DNA from: Roseateles subflavus | GTDB lineage: Bacteria; Pseudomonadota; Gammaproteobacteria; Burkholderiales; Burkholderiaceae_C | Assembly: GCF_030285365.1 (NCBI RefSeq) | Contig: NZ_JASVDS010000001.1 | Span: 620,001-684,000, forward strand | Reading direction: 5' to 3' | Length of the DNA stretch: 64,000 nucleotides | Shown here: positions 1 to 8,342 of the stretch, piece after piece | Numbering within the stretch: the stretch's first letter is position 1 | Layout of the letters: each line of letters starts with the position of its first letter | Translations under genes and position numbers: made by a program | The notes under the pieces: model-generated | Databases searched by the model: none | Seen by the model: only the letters and a program-made list of their open reading frames with translations | What the model was told of the DNA's origin: nothing

Positions 1-118
1 GGCAACTCGGGCAGACCCGGCGGGGTGTGTGGCGCGTGCGGTGTGAGCGTCGAGGTGGGCATGGGGAAGCGCCGTGCAGGCAGCGATCAAGTCAAGTCGG
101 CGTGAACGTGCTTGCGGC

Positions 119-601
119 TCAATGCACCCGCAGCACCTCGAACGTCTGTCGAGCGGAGGCGATCTGCAGGGACACCTCGTCACCCTCGCATTTGCCCAGC
201 AGCGCCCTGCCCAGGGGAGCCTCGCTGCTGATGACCTGAACGATCTGATCGCCGCTGACCAGCTTCATGCTGCCCCCCAGCGGGCCGAGAAACAGCTGCT
301 GCTGCCTGTCATCGGCATCGACCAGGCAGACCAGCGCGCCGATCTGTATGCCTTTGCTGGCGTCGTAGGCGGGCGGGCGGAACTGGCGCCACTGGGCCAT
401 CGCCTCGCGGATGGCTTCCGCGCGCCGGGCTTGGCCCGTGGCCAGGTAGGCGGCCTCGAGCCCCAAGGTGTCGTACTTGTTCTCGGCGATGTTCTCTTCG
501 TGCGTCGCCGTTTCATGCGCCGCCCGCGCGGCCGCTTCGGTTTGCTGCAGGTCTTCGGCGAGCCGTTGCAGCACCTGCTGCTGCAGCAAGAATTTATCCA
601 T
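119..601 (-). CDS. GreA/GreB-family transcription elongation factor-like protein
   Basis: A 160-residue protein. The N-terminal half (about 1-75) is a charged alpha-helical, probably coiled-coil, region with an ENKYDTLGLE stretch. The C-terminal half (about 80-160) matches the FKBP-like GreA/B C-terminal domain, including a SSEAPLGRALLGK segment. Gre factors enter the RNA polymerase secondary channel and stimulate transcript cleavage by stalled polymerase. This protein is about the usual Gre length, but its N-terminus is unlike canonical GreA, so it may be one of the Gre-like paralogues that bind polymerase without classic cleavage activity. The ATG start at 601 was preferred to a TTG two codons upstream. 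It stands alone, with no same-strand neighbour visible upstream or downstream. Confidence 0.75.
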   Translation of the reverse strand: MDKFLLQQQVLQRLAEDLQQTEAAARAAHETATHEENIAENKYDTLGLEAAYLATGQARRAEAIREAMAQWRQFRPPAYDASKGIQIGALVCLVDADDRQQQLFLGPLGGSMKLVSGDQIVQVISSEAPLGRALLGKCEGDEVSLQIASARQTFEVLRVH

Positions 602-640
602 GATCAAAGGTTGGCATCGCGAACAATCGGGGGCGCCTGA

Positions 641-866
641 TTATCGAAGGTTCCTCCCGCGCTCGGCGCTTCGGCGGCCCTCGGCAAGCGACACGATGAC
701 GCCACGGACGCCGGCCCGCCCAGCGGGGCTCGCGGGTCGGGCGCCGCGGTCGCGCAGGTGTCGGCTTGGGCCGGGTTGCGGTCGATCACCCATGAGCGCT
801 TCGCGGACTGGCAGACCCGGGCAGCGAGTCCGAGGCACGTCGCACGGCCCCTCCGCCTGTCGGTGG
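641..866. other. Intergenic stretch, no recognised gene
   Basis: GC-rich region between the Gre-like gene and the DUF4275 gene. Several overlapping open frames run through on both strands, but none shows a recognisable domain, ribosome binding site or consistent composition. The only candidate is the short membrane-type frame that begins at 867, listed separately. Confidence 0.5.
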
Positions 867-1034
867 ATGCGCGTCCAAGCGCCCGCTCTGCGTCATTCTG
901 CGGAGGTGTCCCTTTGTCGAGCTCCGATCGGCGGTCTCTGGGTCTGCTTCTGCCTGGCGCTGTTGTGGGGCCTGCTGGCGGTGGCGGCCCGGTGGCTGGA
1001 CTGGACAGGAGGGCCAACCTTTCACAGCGGCTGA
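867..1034 (+). CDS. Possible small single-span membrane protein
   Basis: A 55-residue frame whose C-terminal half holds one strongly hydrophobic segment (about residues 22-41, ending ARWLDW), followed by a short polar tail. A GGAGGT-like sequence lies inside the frame just ahead of a GTG codon, so the true start may be internal, giving about 40 residues. It ends 37 bp before the DUF4275 gene on the same strand. No homologue is recognised. The only support is a plausible transmembrane helix, so it could equally be a chance GC-rich frame. Confidence 0.22.
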   Translation: MRVQAPALRHSAEVSLCRAPIGGLWVCFCLALLWGLLAVAARWLDWTGGPTFHSG

Positions 1035-1071
1035 CCAAGGCCACTTGAAATCCGTCGTCAGGTGAGTCCCA

Positions 1072-1545
1072 ATGCCTCGCATGTCTCAACCGCTTGTCGA
1101 GCCCGGCGTGATCCTGCGCCACTGCACGGCGACCGAGGCCGCCGAATTGAGGGCGGCCTGGCTTGCTGCGTTTGGTGCCCATCGCCATGGCGTGAATGCC
1201 AAGGACTACCTTTGGCACATCTTCAGTGCGGGCCGCTATCCCAGCGTGGAGCGCGATGAAGCAATCGCCCAGTATCGGCAACAACGGGCCGCCGAGTACG
1301 TGGTCCTCTCCAATGACGGCAGGACAGCCTTCGCCACGGATCGGCTGCCGAGCAGCGCTTCATTCGTCGACTACTACGTGTTCCCCCCGAATCTCGCCTG
1401 GACCATGGCTTTCACCCACGAGGCCGGCTGGCTTGGGCCGTACTTCGCCAAGCACGCCAACTTCGAGCCACTGAACCTTGCCAATCTCGCCCAGCTCAAG
1501 AAGAGGCAAGCGGCCGCGGCAGCCCGAGCCAAGGGGTGGGCTTGA
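1072..1545 (+). CDS. DUF4275 domain-containing protein
   Basis: A 157-residue soluble protein with no signal peptide. The central and C-terminal region (about 20-145) carries the pattern of the DUF4275 family: AAFGAH, YLWHIFS, EYVVLS, then DYYVFPPNLAWTMAFTHE and GWLGPYF. The family has no established biochemical function. The ATG at 1072 is preceded by an AGGTGAG ribosome-binding sequence. The C-terminal tail is Lys/Ala-rich. A small membrane protein follows about 80 bp downstream on the same strand. Confidence 0.7.
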   Translation: MPRMSQPLVEPGVILRHCTATEAAELRAAWLAAFGAHRHGVNAKDYLWHIFSAGRYPSVERDEAIAQYRQQRAAEYVVLSNDGRTAFATDRLPSSASFVDYYVFPPNLAWTMAFTHEAGWLGPYFAKHANFEPLNLANLAQLKKRQAAAAARAKGWA

Positions 1546-1627
1546 ATCCGTCCTCTGAGCGCTCATTCGAGCCACCTGGCGTCGGCAAGCCGCCGCTCGA
1601 GGCTCACTTCAAAGGCCAGGCGCTGTG

Positions 1628-1993
1628 ATGATCGAGGGCGTTGCCTCACTGATGGCCGACATCCTCCTGCCGCTCCTCCTCGGCGTCTTCGAGATGGCGG
1701 TGCTGGTACTTGTCGCCAGCGTCAGGCCCTGGCGGTACGTGCTGTCGAGTTCGTTCCGGCAACGAACCCATGCCGAGTTCGCTCAGCGCGCGGCCTGGGT
1801 CAAGTGGTGGCACCTTTTCTGGGGAACGGCCGCTCTGGTCTGCAGCATGGCCATCGTCGCTGGCGCGGTTCTGCTCTACGGCGGCCCCCCGGCTGGGGCC
1901 CATCCACCACGCGACCCCGAGTCCATGCGGGCGAAGGCCCTGCAGACGCTGGGCGGCGCTGCGGCCAGGCGGGCCAGCGAGGCCCGGCCGTGA
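1628..1993 (+). CDS. Hypothetical small membrane protein
   Basis: A 121-residue protein with two predicted membrane segments. One is at about residues 10-32 (ILLPLLLGVFEMAVLVLV). The other is at about 64-86 (LFWGTAALVCSMAIVAGAVL). A basic loop lies between them and a soluble Ala/Arg-rich tail follows. No family is recognised. ATG 1628 was chosen over an adjacent GTG at 1625. The balance of hydrophobic segments and a charged cytoplasmic-type loop makes it a credible gene, but it is short and without homologues I can name. Confidence 0.5.
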   Translation: MIEGVASLMADILLPLLLGVFEMAVLVLVASVRPWRYVLSSSFRQRTHAEFAQRAAWVKWWHLFWGTAALVCSMAIVAGAVLLYGGPPAGAHPPRDPESMRAKALQTLGGAAARRASEARP

Positions 1994-2288
1994 GCCCTCG
2001 CCCATCGTTCAGGCGAACCCACGACGGCACGTCACCTGCGGGCCTCGTGTCGCTGCTTCCCTTCGAGGTACGGGCGTCGCGCCGGCTTGCCTCGGCCAGC
2101 CGCCGCCTGGATACCGCTTCCACGTTGACCGACTGCGCCGGCGCGAGCCACCTCCGAATCGTGTGATGAAGCGGCGGGCATGCGGTCGGCATGCTGGGGG
2201 ACGTGCAGCGAATCAGGAGAGGACCCTGAGCCCGTGCGCGGCGCCGCGCGCAGGGACGGCGCTCATGGGCGGGCGCCAGTCGGGCGTG

Positions 2289-3428
2289 CTATCCCTGCTT
2301 GGACTGCTCGCCGTTGTGGCCCTGCCCGGGCCGGTCGTCGTCGCAGACACGGCGAGCGGCGCGCTGCGGGCCCTGCGAGGCCGCGGCATCCTCGGCCTTG
2401 AGGACGCTGGTGTGGATGTAGTCCGTGGCGTAGTGGTGGCTGCCCGGCGTCGTCGGCGTCTTGCTGAGGATCTGCGCGAAGTTGCACGCCAGGATCTTCA
2501 TGGAGTGGCCCTTGGCGAACTGGCGCCGGTCGAACTGCACGCCGACATCATGCCGGCTGAAGCGCGCGTTCGTCGCCGATGTGGCAATGAAGCGCGGCGT
2601 CTCCAGGCCCTCGCCCCCGTGATAGACGCGATGGATGATGGGGTAGCCCTGCTCGATCACGCCGGCGCGCCGCAGGTGCGTCCAGTTGGTGACCGGCGTC
2701 GTGTTGAAGGTGAAGACCTCCCGCACGTGCGCCGAGAGATAGCCGGCCTGCTGCGCCAGGCCGCCGCCCAGCGAGTGCCCGACGGCGTAGATCTTCACGT
2801 GGGGATGACCTTGCGCGGGGTCCACGAGCCGGGCAATCAGACGGGGTAGATGCTCGCGTGCCGTCCGGTACTGTGCGGGCTCGATGCCGATGGCGGCCGA
2901 GACGTTGGTCGACCAGTCGGCCCAGGCCTGACCGTCACGGTTCTCGGTGCCGCGGAAGGCGATGACCGCCTCCTGCATGACGCCCTGCTCGTCGCGATAG
3001 ACATACGTCTCGTAGAAGAGGCCGTTCTGGTGGTTCATGCAGGGCGGCTCGCCCGGGCCGGTGGGGATCCAGCGCGCCCAACCCGCGGCCGCGCCGGCCG
3101 CCCGCGGCATGCCGTACTGGGCATCGCCCTTCCAGCCGGCATCGAGGTACTGGCAGCCTTGCTTGTCACGCGCGGCTGCCTGGAGTTCGCCTCGGTAGAC
3201 GGTCTCGGCAAACAGGGCCATGAGCCCATAGCGCCGCGAGGTTTCCACCAGGAACTCGTCGTCTTCCGACTTCTTCTCCGTCACATCGTTGAGGCCGTTC
3301 GGCTTGCTGTAGGCGTCTCGGCTGGCTTCGAGCGTCATCAGTGCGCCGCAGCCGGGGATCGCGCCAAGCAGTAGCAAGCCGGCTGCAAGGGCCGCAGCCC
3401 TGGCACGGAGCCATGGTGTGAATTTCAT
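2289..3428 (-). CDS. Lipase class 3-like lipoprotein
   Basis: A 379-residue alpha/beta-hydrolase. Residues 1-27 form a lipoprotein-type signal ending in GAIPGC, so Cys27 is probably lipidated. The hydrolase core contains the class 3 lipase pattern: VIAFRGTEN at about 155-163 (oxyanion region) and the nucleophile elbow GHSLGGG with Ser219. A catalytic Asp and His are expected further on but cannot be assigned by eye. Family members hydrolyse acylglycerols or phospholipids; the substrate here is unknown. The ATG at 3428 has a strong GAGGAAG ribosome-binding site; longer in-frame starts upstream lack one. It is divergent from the secreted coiled-coil protein across 249 bp, so the two could share regulation. 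Confidence 0.8.
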   Translation of the reverse strand: MKFTPWLRARAAALAAGLLLLGAIPGCGALMTLEASRDAYSKPNGLNDVTEKKSEDDEFLVETSRRYGLMALFAETVYRGELQAAARDKQGCQYLDAGWKGDAQYGMPRAAGAAAGWARWIPTGPGEPPCMNHQNGLFYETYVYRDEQGVMQEAVIAFRGTENRDGQAWADWSTNVSAAIGIEPAQYRTAREHLPRLIARLVDPAQGHPHVKIYAVGHSLGGGLAQQAGYLSAHVREVFTFNTTPVTNWTHLRRAGVIEQGYPIIHRVYHGGEGLETPRFIATSATNARFSRHDVGVQFDRRQFAKGHSMKILACNFAQILSKTPTTPGSHHYATDYIHTSVLKAEDAAASQGPQRAARRVCDDDRPGQGHNGEQSKQG

Positions 3429-3677
3429 CGCTTCTTCCTCTCGAATGCCCGGCGAAACGGATCGCGGATCTGCCGGCGTGAGCAGGCGGGGGTCCTGCCG
3501 TCCCCGCCCCAGCGCGTCGCCGTGACGCGCATCGCCTGCCCGCTGGGCGGGGCCTGCCGCCCACCGGCGGCCGGCGGGAGTATGCGAGCCGATGTTCGAG
3601 GGGCGAATCCACAAATTTGATGATGTGGGCGGCGATACCAGCCTTCAAAGTCCGGGCGATCCGAATCAACAGGGGAG

Positions 3678-5012
3678 ATGGCGATGCTGAGGAAGACCTT
3701 GACGAAGAAGCCGTGGCGCTGGCTCGCCATCAGCTGCAGCTGGATGCTGCTGTTCCCCGCTCCGGGCTGGGCCGAGGACGTGCCCCCTGAGAAGCTGACG
3801 GAGGCCGAGAAGCAGCGGGCGTTTGAGCTGGAGAAGGCCAAGATGTTTGCCGACAAGGAGAAGGACCTCATCACCTCCCAGAACGAGCTGGCGAAGGCCA
3901 AGGTCGCGGCCGCGACGCCCGCGGCCGCCGCCGGCGTCACGCCGCTGACGGGGGCCGTGACGGGGGCGAACGAGATGAGCTTCGCCATGTACATGGTGTC
4001 GCTCGAGGGGCTGGAGCGTGTGGCCCAGGCGCTTTGCAACGACCTGGCCCGGCAAGGCGTGGCCAAGGCCTTCATGACCGGCAAGGACGCCGTCGAGGCG
4101 TCGGCGAAGGACGAGGCAGCCCGGCGCGCGCGGGAGCAGCTCACCGTGAAGCTGAAGGTCGCGAAGACGGAGGTCGAGGCGATGACCGCGCGCCTGGACG
4201 GCACGAGCCAGCAGCCGAAGATCAGCGCCGCCTCCGTGGCCGCCATCGCCAGCGGCATCGACATGGCGTCCGGCCTTCTCAAGGGGGTGGCGGGCCTGGC
4301 CGGGCTGTTCAAGTCGGAGCGCACGATCCAGGGCGCCGACAACGTGCTGACGTCGGCCGAGGTGTCGGCCGCGCTGTCCATGTGCAAGGCCGGCGGTGCC
4401 AATGCGGCCGCTCCGGTCGTTCGCTACCTCGACGGCGATGCCCAGGCGCTGTTGGCGAAGGTCGCGGTCATCGGCAACGAGGTCAAGGTCGTGAGCGACC
4501 TCGCCAGCGATCTGGAGGGAGCCGCGACCAAGATGCTGAACGCGGCCGCAGCGCTGGAGGCGGAAGTGGTTGCCGCGACGAGCGCAAAGAACAAGGCCCA
4601 GCTGGAAGCCCTCAAGGCCCGCAAGGCGCCCGCCAACTTCGACGTCTTCAAGTCCAAGGTGTCCGCCCTCGTCACCCAGGCTCAGGCCTATGTGGATGCC
4701 GTGTACCAGGTGGATACGACGTCCGGCCTGTCGCCGATGATCGTGTCGGCCCAGTTCCGAGTGCTGCGGGAGGCGCTCGAGACGGACGCTCGGCTCACGC
4801 TGACCCTGCTCAAGTCCGGAGGCTATGCCCTCACCACGAAGCGGCTGCTGCTGAACGACCGCGTCGACTTCGCCGGCGGGCTGGCCGTGAGAGCCAGCGT
4901 CTCGAACCGGAGCGGCGACCTGGCCTACGACCGCGTCTTCTACCGCGACAGCGGCTGGATCCGCGCGGACTTCCACACGACGGGGGAAACGATCAAGCGT
5001 CAGAACTTCTAG
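3678..5012 (+). CDS. Secreted coiled-coil protein of unknown function
   Basis: A 444-residue protein with an N-terminal export signal (about 1-32, cleavage likely after GWA). After it comes a strongly charged helical region (about 35-75, repeated E/K/A), a central Ala-rich helical domain with more heptad-like stretches (about 125-330), and a C-terminal portion (about 385-444) richer in beta-type residues and aromatics (VFYRDSGWIRADFH). I do not recognise a family. The first codons are MAML; the ATG at 3684 is an alternative start. The protease gene starts 8 bp after its stop, so the two are almost certainly co-transcribed. The divergent lipase-like lipoprotein makes this a three-gene envelope or secretion cluster. 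Confidence 0.7.
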   Translation: MAMLRKTLTKKPWRWLAISCSWMLLFPAPGWAEDVPPEKLTEAEKQRAFELEKAKMFADKEKDLITSQNELAKAKVAAATPAAAAGVTPLTGAVTGANEMSFAMYMVSLEGLERVAQALCNDLARQGVAKAFMTGKDAVEASAKDEAARRAREQLTVKLKVAKTEVEAMTARLDGTSQQPKISAASVAAIASGIDMASGLLKGVAGLAGLFKSERTIQGADNVLTSAEVSAALSMCKAGGANAAAPVVRYLDGDAQALLAKVAVIGNEVKVVSDLASDLEGAATKMLNAAAALEAEVVAATSAKNKAQLEALKARKAPANFDVFKSKVSALVTQAQAYVDAVYQVDTTSGLSPMIVSAQFRVLREALETDARLTLTLLKSGGYALTTKRLLLNDRVDFAGGLAVRASVSNRSGDLAYDRVFYRDSGWIRADFHTTGETIKRQNF

Positions 5013-5020
5013 GGCTTGCC

Positions 5021-5989
5021 ATGAAGCTCCACGCTGCACGCCAGGCCAGGCGGCTGGTCCAGGACGACATCCGGGAGGTGCTTTACGAGCACGTCCAGCA
5101 GCTCGCCAATCGCGCGCCGGGCGAGCGATGGAAGAAGAGCAAGCCCGCGGTTCCCTTGCTGAGCGTGGGCATCTCGCAGGGCGACGGACCGGACGACTAT
5201 CGCGTGGCCGTGCGGATCTCCCGCCACGGCTACCGCGTCGACACCCTGAACCAGGTGCTGAGCCGGCACGCGCCCGGCGTCATCGACCTGCGCTATGTGG
5301 GGCGCATCTTTCCGGTGGGCGTCGCGCCGATGGTCGTGGCCAGCGGGGAGTCCTCGGTGTCCCACTACCTGACGGGGACGGGCACGATTGGCTGCCCGGT
5401 GTATGACCGCTCCACCGGTGCGCCGATGCTGCTCTCCAACAACCATGTCATCGCCTTGGAGAACGACGCCGTCGTGGACGACGCGGTGATCGACCCGGGC
5501 GCGGACGATGGGGGCCGCCCCGACACCAGCACCGTCGCGAGGTATGCGCGTTGCGTCAGTCTGGACTTTTCCGGCGAGGCGAACCGGGTGGACTGCGCCG
5601 TTGCACGACTGGTCCCGGGGGTTACGCTCAAGATGCCGGCGGCCACCGGCTATCTCTATGACCCGACGCTTGGCCCGGCACAGGCCCTGAGGAAGTCTGT
5701 CGTGAAGAAGCTGGGGCGTACCACGGGCCTGACCACGGGCGTCGTGACCGCCGTCGAGATGGGTCGCTTCTTTGTCGACTACCAGAACGGCCCGGCGGCC
5801 TTCGAAGGGCAGATCGAGGTCACCGGCCTCTCGGGCGCGTTCGCGGCGCATGGGGACAGCGGGTCCCTGGTGGTGAACGATCGTGGCGCCGCCGTGGGCC
5901 TGCTCTTCGCCGTCAGCGAGACCGGGGTGGCCTATGTCAACCCGATCGGCCCGGTCCTCGCCGGGCTGGACGTGAGGCTGACGCCCTAG
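5021..5989 (+). CDS. Trypsin-like (S1-fold) serine protease
   Basis: A 322-residue protein in which the full chymotrypsin-type triad can be read: His142 in LLSNNHVIA, Asp191 in NRVDCAVARL and Ser280 in AAHGDSGSLVV. The spacing and a GCPVY segment before the His resemble a group of bacterial and plant S1-fold peptidases with a long N-terminal extension (here about 1-115). There is no evident signal peptide, unlike the upstream secreted partner, so it may act in the cytoplasm or use another exit route. ATG 5021 lies 8 bp after the preceding stop. A much longer in-frame open stretch upstream is only read-through of the neighbouring gene in another frame. The substrate is unknown; the adjacent coiled-coil protein is an obvious candidate. 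Confidence 0.82.
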   Translation: MKLHAARQARRLVQDDIREVLYEHVQQLANRAPGERWKKSKPAVPLLSVGISQGDGPDDYRVAVRISRHGYRVDTLNQVLSRHAPGVIDLRYVGRIFPVGVAPMVVASGESSVSHYLTGTGTIGCPVYDRSTGAPMLLSNNHVIALENDAVVDDAVIDPGADDGGRPDTSTVARYARCVSLDFSGEANRVDCAVARLVPGVTLKMPAATGYLYDPTLGPAQALRKSVVKKLGRTTGLTTGVVTAVEMGRFFVDYQNGPAAFEGQIEVTGLSGAFAAHGDSGSLVVNDRGAAVGLLFAVSETGVAYVNPIGPVLAGLDVRLTP

Positions 5990-6005
5990 CCTGCCCGGCG
6001 CCCCC

Positions 6006-7142
6006 TCACGGCATCGGCGTCAGCAGGAAGGCACGCTGCTTCCCGCCGATGGTGCCGGTCCCCGCCAGCTGGCCGGCGTCGTTCAGGAACAGACGGGTGG
6101 CATCGACGTTCGTCAGGCCGGGGACCAGCGTGTTCACGTTGAGCATCACGCCATTCGAGTAGAGGAAGGGCTGCCGGCTGCCATTGGCCAGCGTGGCATG
6201 GCCGACGACCTGCCCGGCGGCATTGATGCCCAATGCCGTGCTGGTGGTTCCGCCGAGGGTGCCGAGGTCGATCATGCGGGTGCCGTCGTGCAGGAAGGCG
6301 TGCAGCAGCCCCGCCGGTGTGCGCGCCGAGCCCGCCACCTGCCCGTGCCGGTTGATGGCGTAGCCGACGCTGCTGGTGCCCCCCAGCGTGCCGAGGTCCA
6401 CCATGCCGCGACTGTCGAACACGAAGGCATGGCCGAGGCCCGCACCGTTGGTGCTCGCGCCGGTGACCTGGCCGGCGTCGTTGACCGCCATCGCGTGGCA
6501 GAAGCGGCCGCCCAGCGTGCCGGGATCGACGAGACCCTGGCCCGTCGTGAGGAAGCAGCGCGACGTGCCGGTGGCGTCATAGGCGCTGCCGACGACAAGC
6601 CCGGCCTGGTTGATGCCGTAGGCATAGCTGTACAGGCCGCCATAGGTGCCAAGGTCCCGCATGCCGGAGGCGGTCGCCAGGAAGGCGTGGTCCCGTTCGT
6701 CAGCGGTGCGGGCGTAACCCACCACCTGCCCCAGGTCGTTGACGGCCGCGACGGTGCTGAAGCTTCCGCCGAAGGTGCCCAGGTCCAGGGCGCCGCCCCC
6801 GCTCAGCAAGGTGGCGTCCAGGCGGAGGCCGGCGGCGTCCATCACATTGCCGGCCGCGACGCCCGTGGGGCTCACCGCCAGGGCTCGACCGGGGCGGGCG
6901 CTGAGGGCCGTGGCGACGCCGCCGGTCCAGATGGCGGGATAGGGCGTGCCGTCGGCAGCTTCCGCGTAGCCCACCACCTGCCCGGCGTTGTTCAGGCCAT
7001 TGGCGGCGCTGCTGGCCCCACCCAGGGTGCCCAGATCCGTGAGCGTCCAGCCGGCAGCCAGGGCGGCCGAGGCGCTCAGGCCCCAGGCCAGGCAGGAGGT
7101 CAGGCCGATGGCGGCCAGGCGCAGCGCGTGCTTCTTCATCAT
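6006..7142 (-). CDS. HAF-repeat extracellular protein
   Basis: A 378-residue exported protein. The signal peptide spans about 1-29 (cleavage near ALAAG). The rest is built of repeated blocks in which D-L-G-T-L-G-G is followed by an (A/G)xNxxGQVVG segment, about six copies with spacing near 48 residues. This is the HAF repeat family of secreted or surface beta-rich proteins, whose role is not established. No C-terminal anchoring signal is visible. Two ATGs in tandem (7142 and 7139) follow an AAGGA sequence. It is convergent with the protease gene, 16 bp apart, and so is not part of that operon. Confidence 0.8.
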   Translation of the reverse strand: MMKKHALRLAAIGLTSCLAWGLSASAALAAGWTLTDLGTLGGASSAANGLNNAGQVVGYAEAADGTPYPAIWTGGVATALSARPGRALAVSPTGVAAGNVMDAAGLRLDATLLSGGGALDLGTFGGSFSTVAAVNDLGQVVGYARTADERDHAFLATASGMRDLGTYGGLYSYAYGINQAGLVVGSAYDATGTSRCFLTTGQGLVDPGTLGGRFCHAMAVNDAGQVTGASTNGAGLGHAFVFDSRGMVDLGTLGGTSSVGYAINRHGQVAGSARTPAGLLHAFLHDGTRMIDLGTLGGTTSTALGINAAGQVVGHATLANGSRQPFLYSNGVMLNVNTLVPGLTNVDATRLFLNDAGQLAGTGTIGGKQRAFLLTPMP

Positions 7143-7323
7143 GAGGAGGTCCTTCCGAACGTTGACGGTGGACCGAGGCCGCCGCAGGGGCGATGGCGCT
7201 CGGGTGAAGTCAGTGTCAGCGTCCGCTGGCTCATGGCGTGAGCCAGTGACCAGAACCCATCGTCACAGTTCGAATCGGCGCGAAGCCGCAGCCTTCCGTG
7301 CGAGCGCGTCGACGGGCGCCGCC

Positions 7324-7890
7324 TCACTCGCGGGCCACCGCCTCCACCTGGATGCGCAGCTGGACCTCCATCTTGAAGCCCCAGTCCTTGCCGGCGGCGA
7401 GACCGAACTCGTCGCGCTGGAAGCTGCCGGCGGCGTCGGCGCCGCAGAAGTCGCGCTTGAGCATGGGGTGCGGCATGCACTTGAGCTGGCGGAGGGTGAG
7501 CGTCAGGGGCCGGGTCTTGCCATTGAGCGTCAGCTCGCCCAGCACCTGGGTCGGCACCCCGGCCTGGATGGCGTCGAAGCGACCCTTGAAGGTGGCCCAG
7601 GGGTTCTTCTCGACGTTGAAGAAGTCCTTGCCGCGGGCCCAGGCGTTCATGGCCTCCAGGCCGAAGTCGATGCTGGCCAGGTCCATCTGCACGTCGACGC
7701 TGCCCGCGCCGGTGGCCTTGTCATAGACGATGGTGCCGGCATTGCGGTTCAGCTTGCCGCGCCAGTAGGACATGCCCATGTGGTCGGCCTCGAAGCTGGG
7801 ATAGGTGTGGGTGGGGTCGATCTCGTAGGTGGCGGGCGCCGCCTGCGTGGCGGTGGCGAGCAGGGCGGAGGCGAGCAGCAGCGGTTTCAT
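7324..7890 (-). CDS. YceI-family periplasmic protein
   Basis: A 188-residue protein with a short signal peptide (about 1-18, ending TQAAP). The mature part starts with the YceI hallmark YEIDPTHT and continues with SFEADHMGMSYWRGK, DVQMDLASIDFG and LTLNGKTRPLTL. YceI proteins form a lipocalin-like barrel that binds isoprenoid lipids or amphiphiles in the periplasm. The length is normal for the family. Two Cys residues (in LKCMPHP and DFCGAD) could form a disulfide. There is no cytochrome b561 gene beside it, which often accompanies YceI. Confidence 0.9.
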   Translation of the reverse strand: MKPLLLASALLATATQAAPATYEIDPTHTYPSFEADHMGMSYWRGKLNRNAGTIVYDKATGAGSVDVQMDLASIDFGLEAMNAWARGKDFFNVEKNPWATFKGRFDAIQAGVPTQVLGELTLNGKTRPLTLTLRQLKCMPHPMLKRDFCGADAAGSFQRDEFGLAAGKDWGFKMEVQLRIQVEAVARE

Positions 7891-8003
7891 GGGCGGTCCT
7901 TGGGGTGAAGCCTGGCGGGGTTGCCATGCCTACGACGAACGACGCAGGCGGGTTTCGACAGGACCGCATCATCGCCGCACTGGCTGCGGGACGGCCGCCG
8001 ACC

Positions 8004-8219
8004 TCAGCGCGTGCGCAGGCGGGTCGGCGCCGGGGCCTGACGGGCGGACCAGTCGGCCTGCCGGGCCAGCTCGGCGGCGGTGACGTCGTCGGCCGTCACG
8101 AGGTACTCGTTGCTGGAGCGTTCCACGAAGTAGGCCGAGCGGAAGCGCTGCAGCAGTTCGCCCAGGGCCCGGCGGGCGTTGCCGGGAGTGCCGTGGAAGG
8201 TGAGGGTCAGTTGCGTCAT
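8004..8219 (-). CDS. Small hypothetical protein
   Basis: A 71-residue soluble frame with mixed polar and hydrophobic content (TLTFHGTPGNARRALGEL at 5-22, EYLVTADDVTAAEL at 38-51) and an Arg-rich tail. No family is recognised and no strong ribosome-binding site is seen (CCCTCACC before ATG). It lies between the YceI gene and the GlxA-type regulator on the same strand. The amino-acid composition looks more protein-like than the competing frames, which are Pro/Arg/Ala-rich, hence a moderate call. Confidence 0.42.
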   Translation of the reverse strand: MTQLTLTFHGTPGNARRALGELLQRFRSAYFVERSSNEYLVTADDVTAAELARQADWSARQAPAPTRLRTR

Positions 8220-8342
8220 GGTGAGGGGTGCCGGAGGCGCCGACCGGTGGAGGGGATCGGTCAGTCCTGAACGGCGCCGCCCGTGCCGGCGTTGACAGCG
8301 TGGTGCAGGGCGGCGCTGCCACGCCCGCTCAGGCGTGCCGGC

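Noticed and set aside
1-118. Left edge of the window
   Set aside because: No gene, RNA or regulatory site is supported in these first bases; the short frames are not protein-like.
1994-2288. Open frames in the 295-bp gap between the small membrane protein and the lipase-like gene
   Set aside because: No domain, no ribosome-binding site and inconsistent composition; the frames continue as shadows of the lipase gene.
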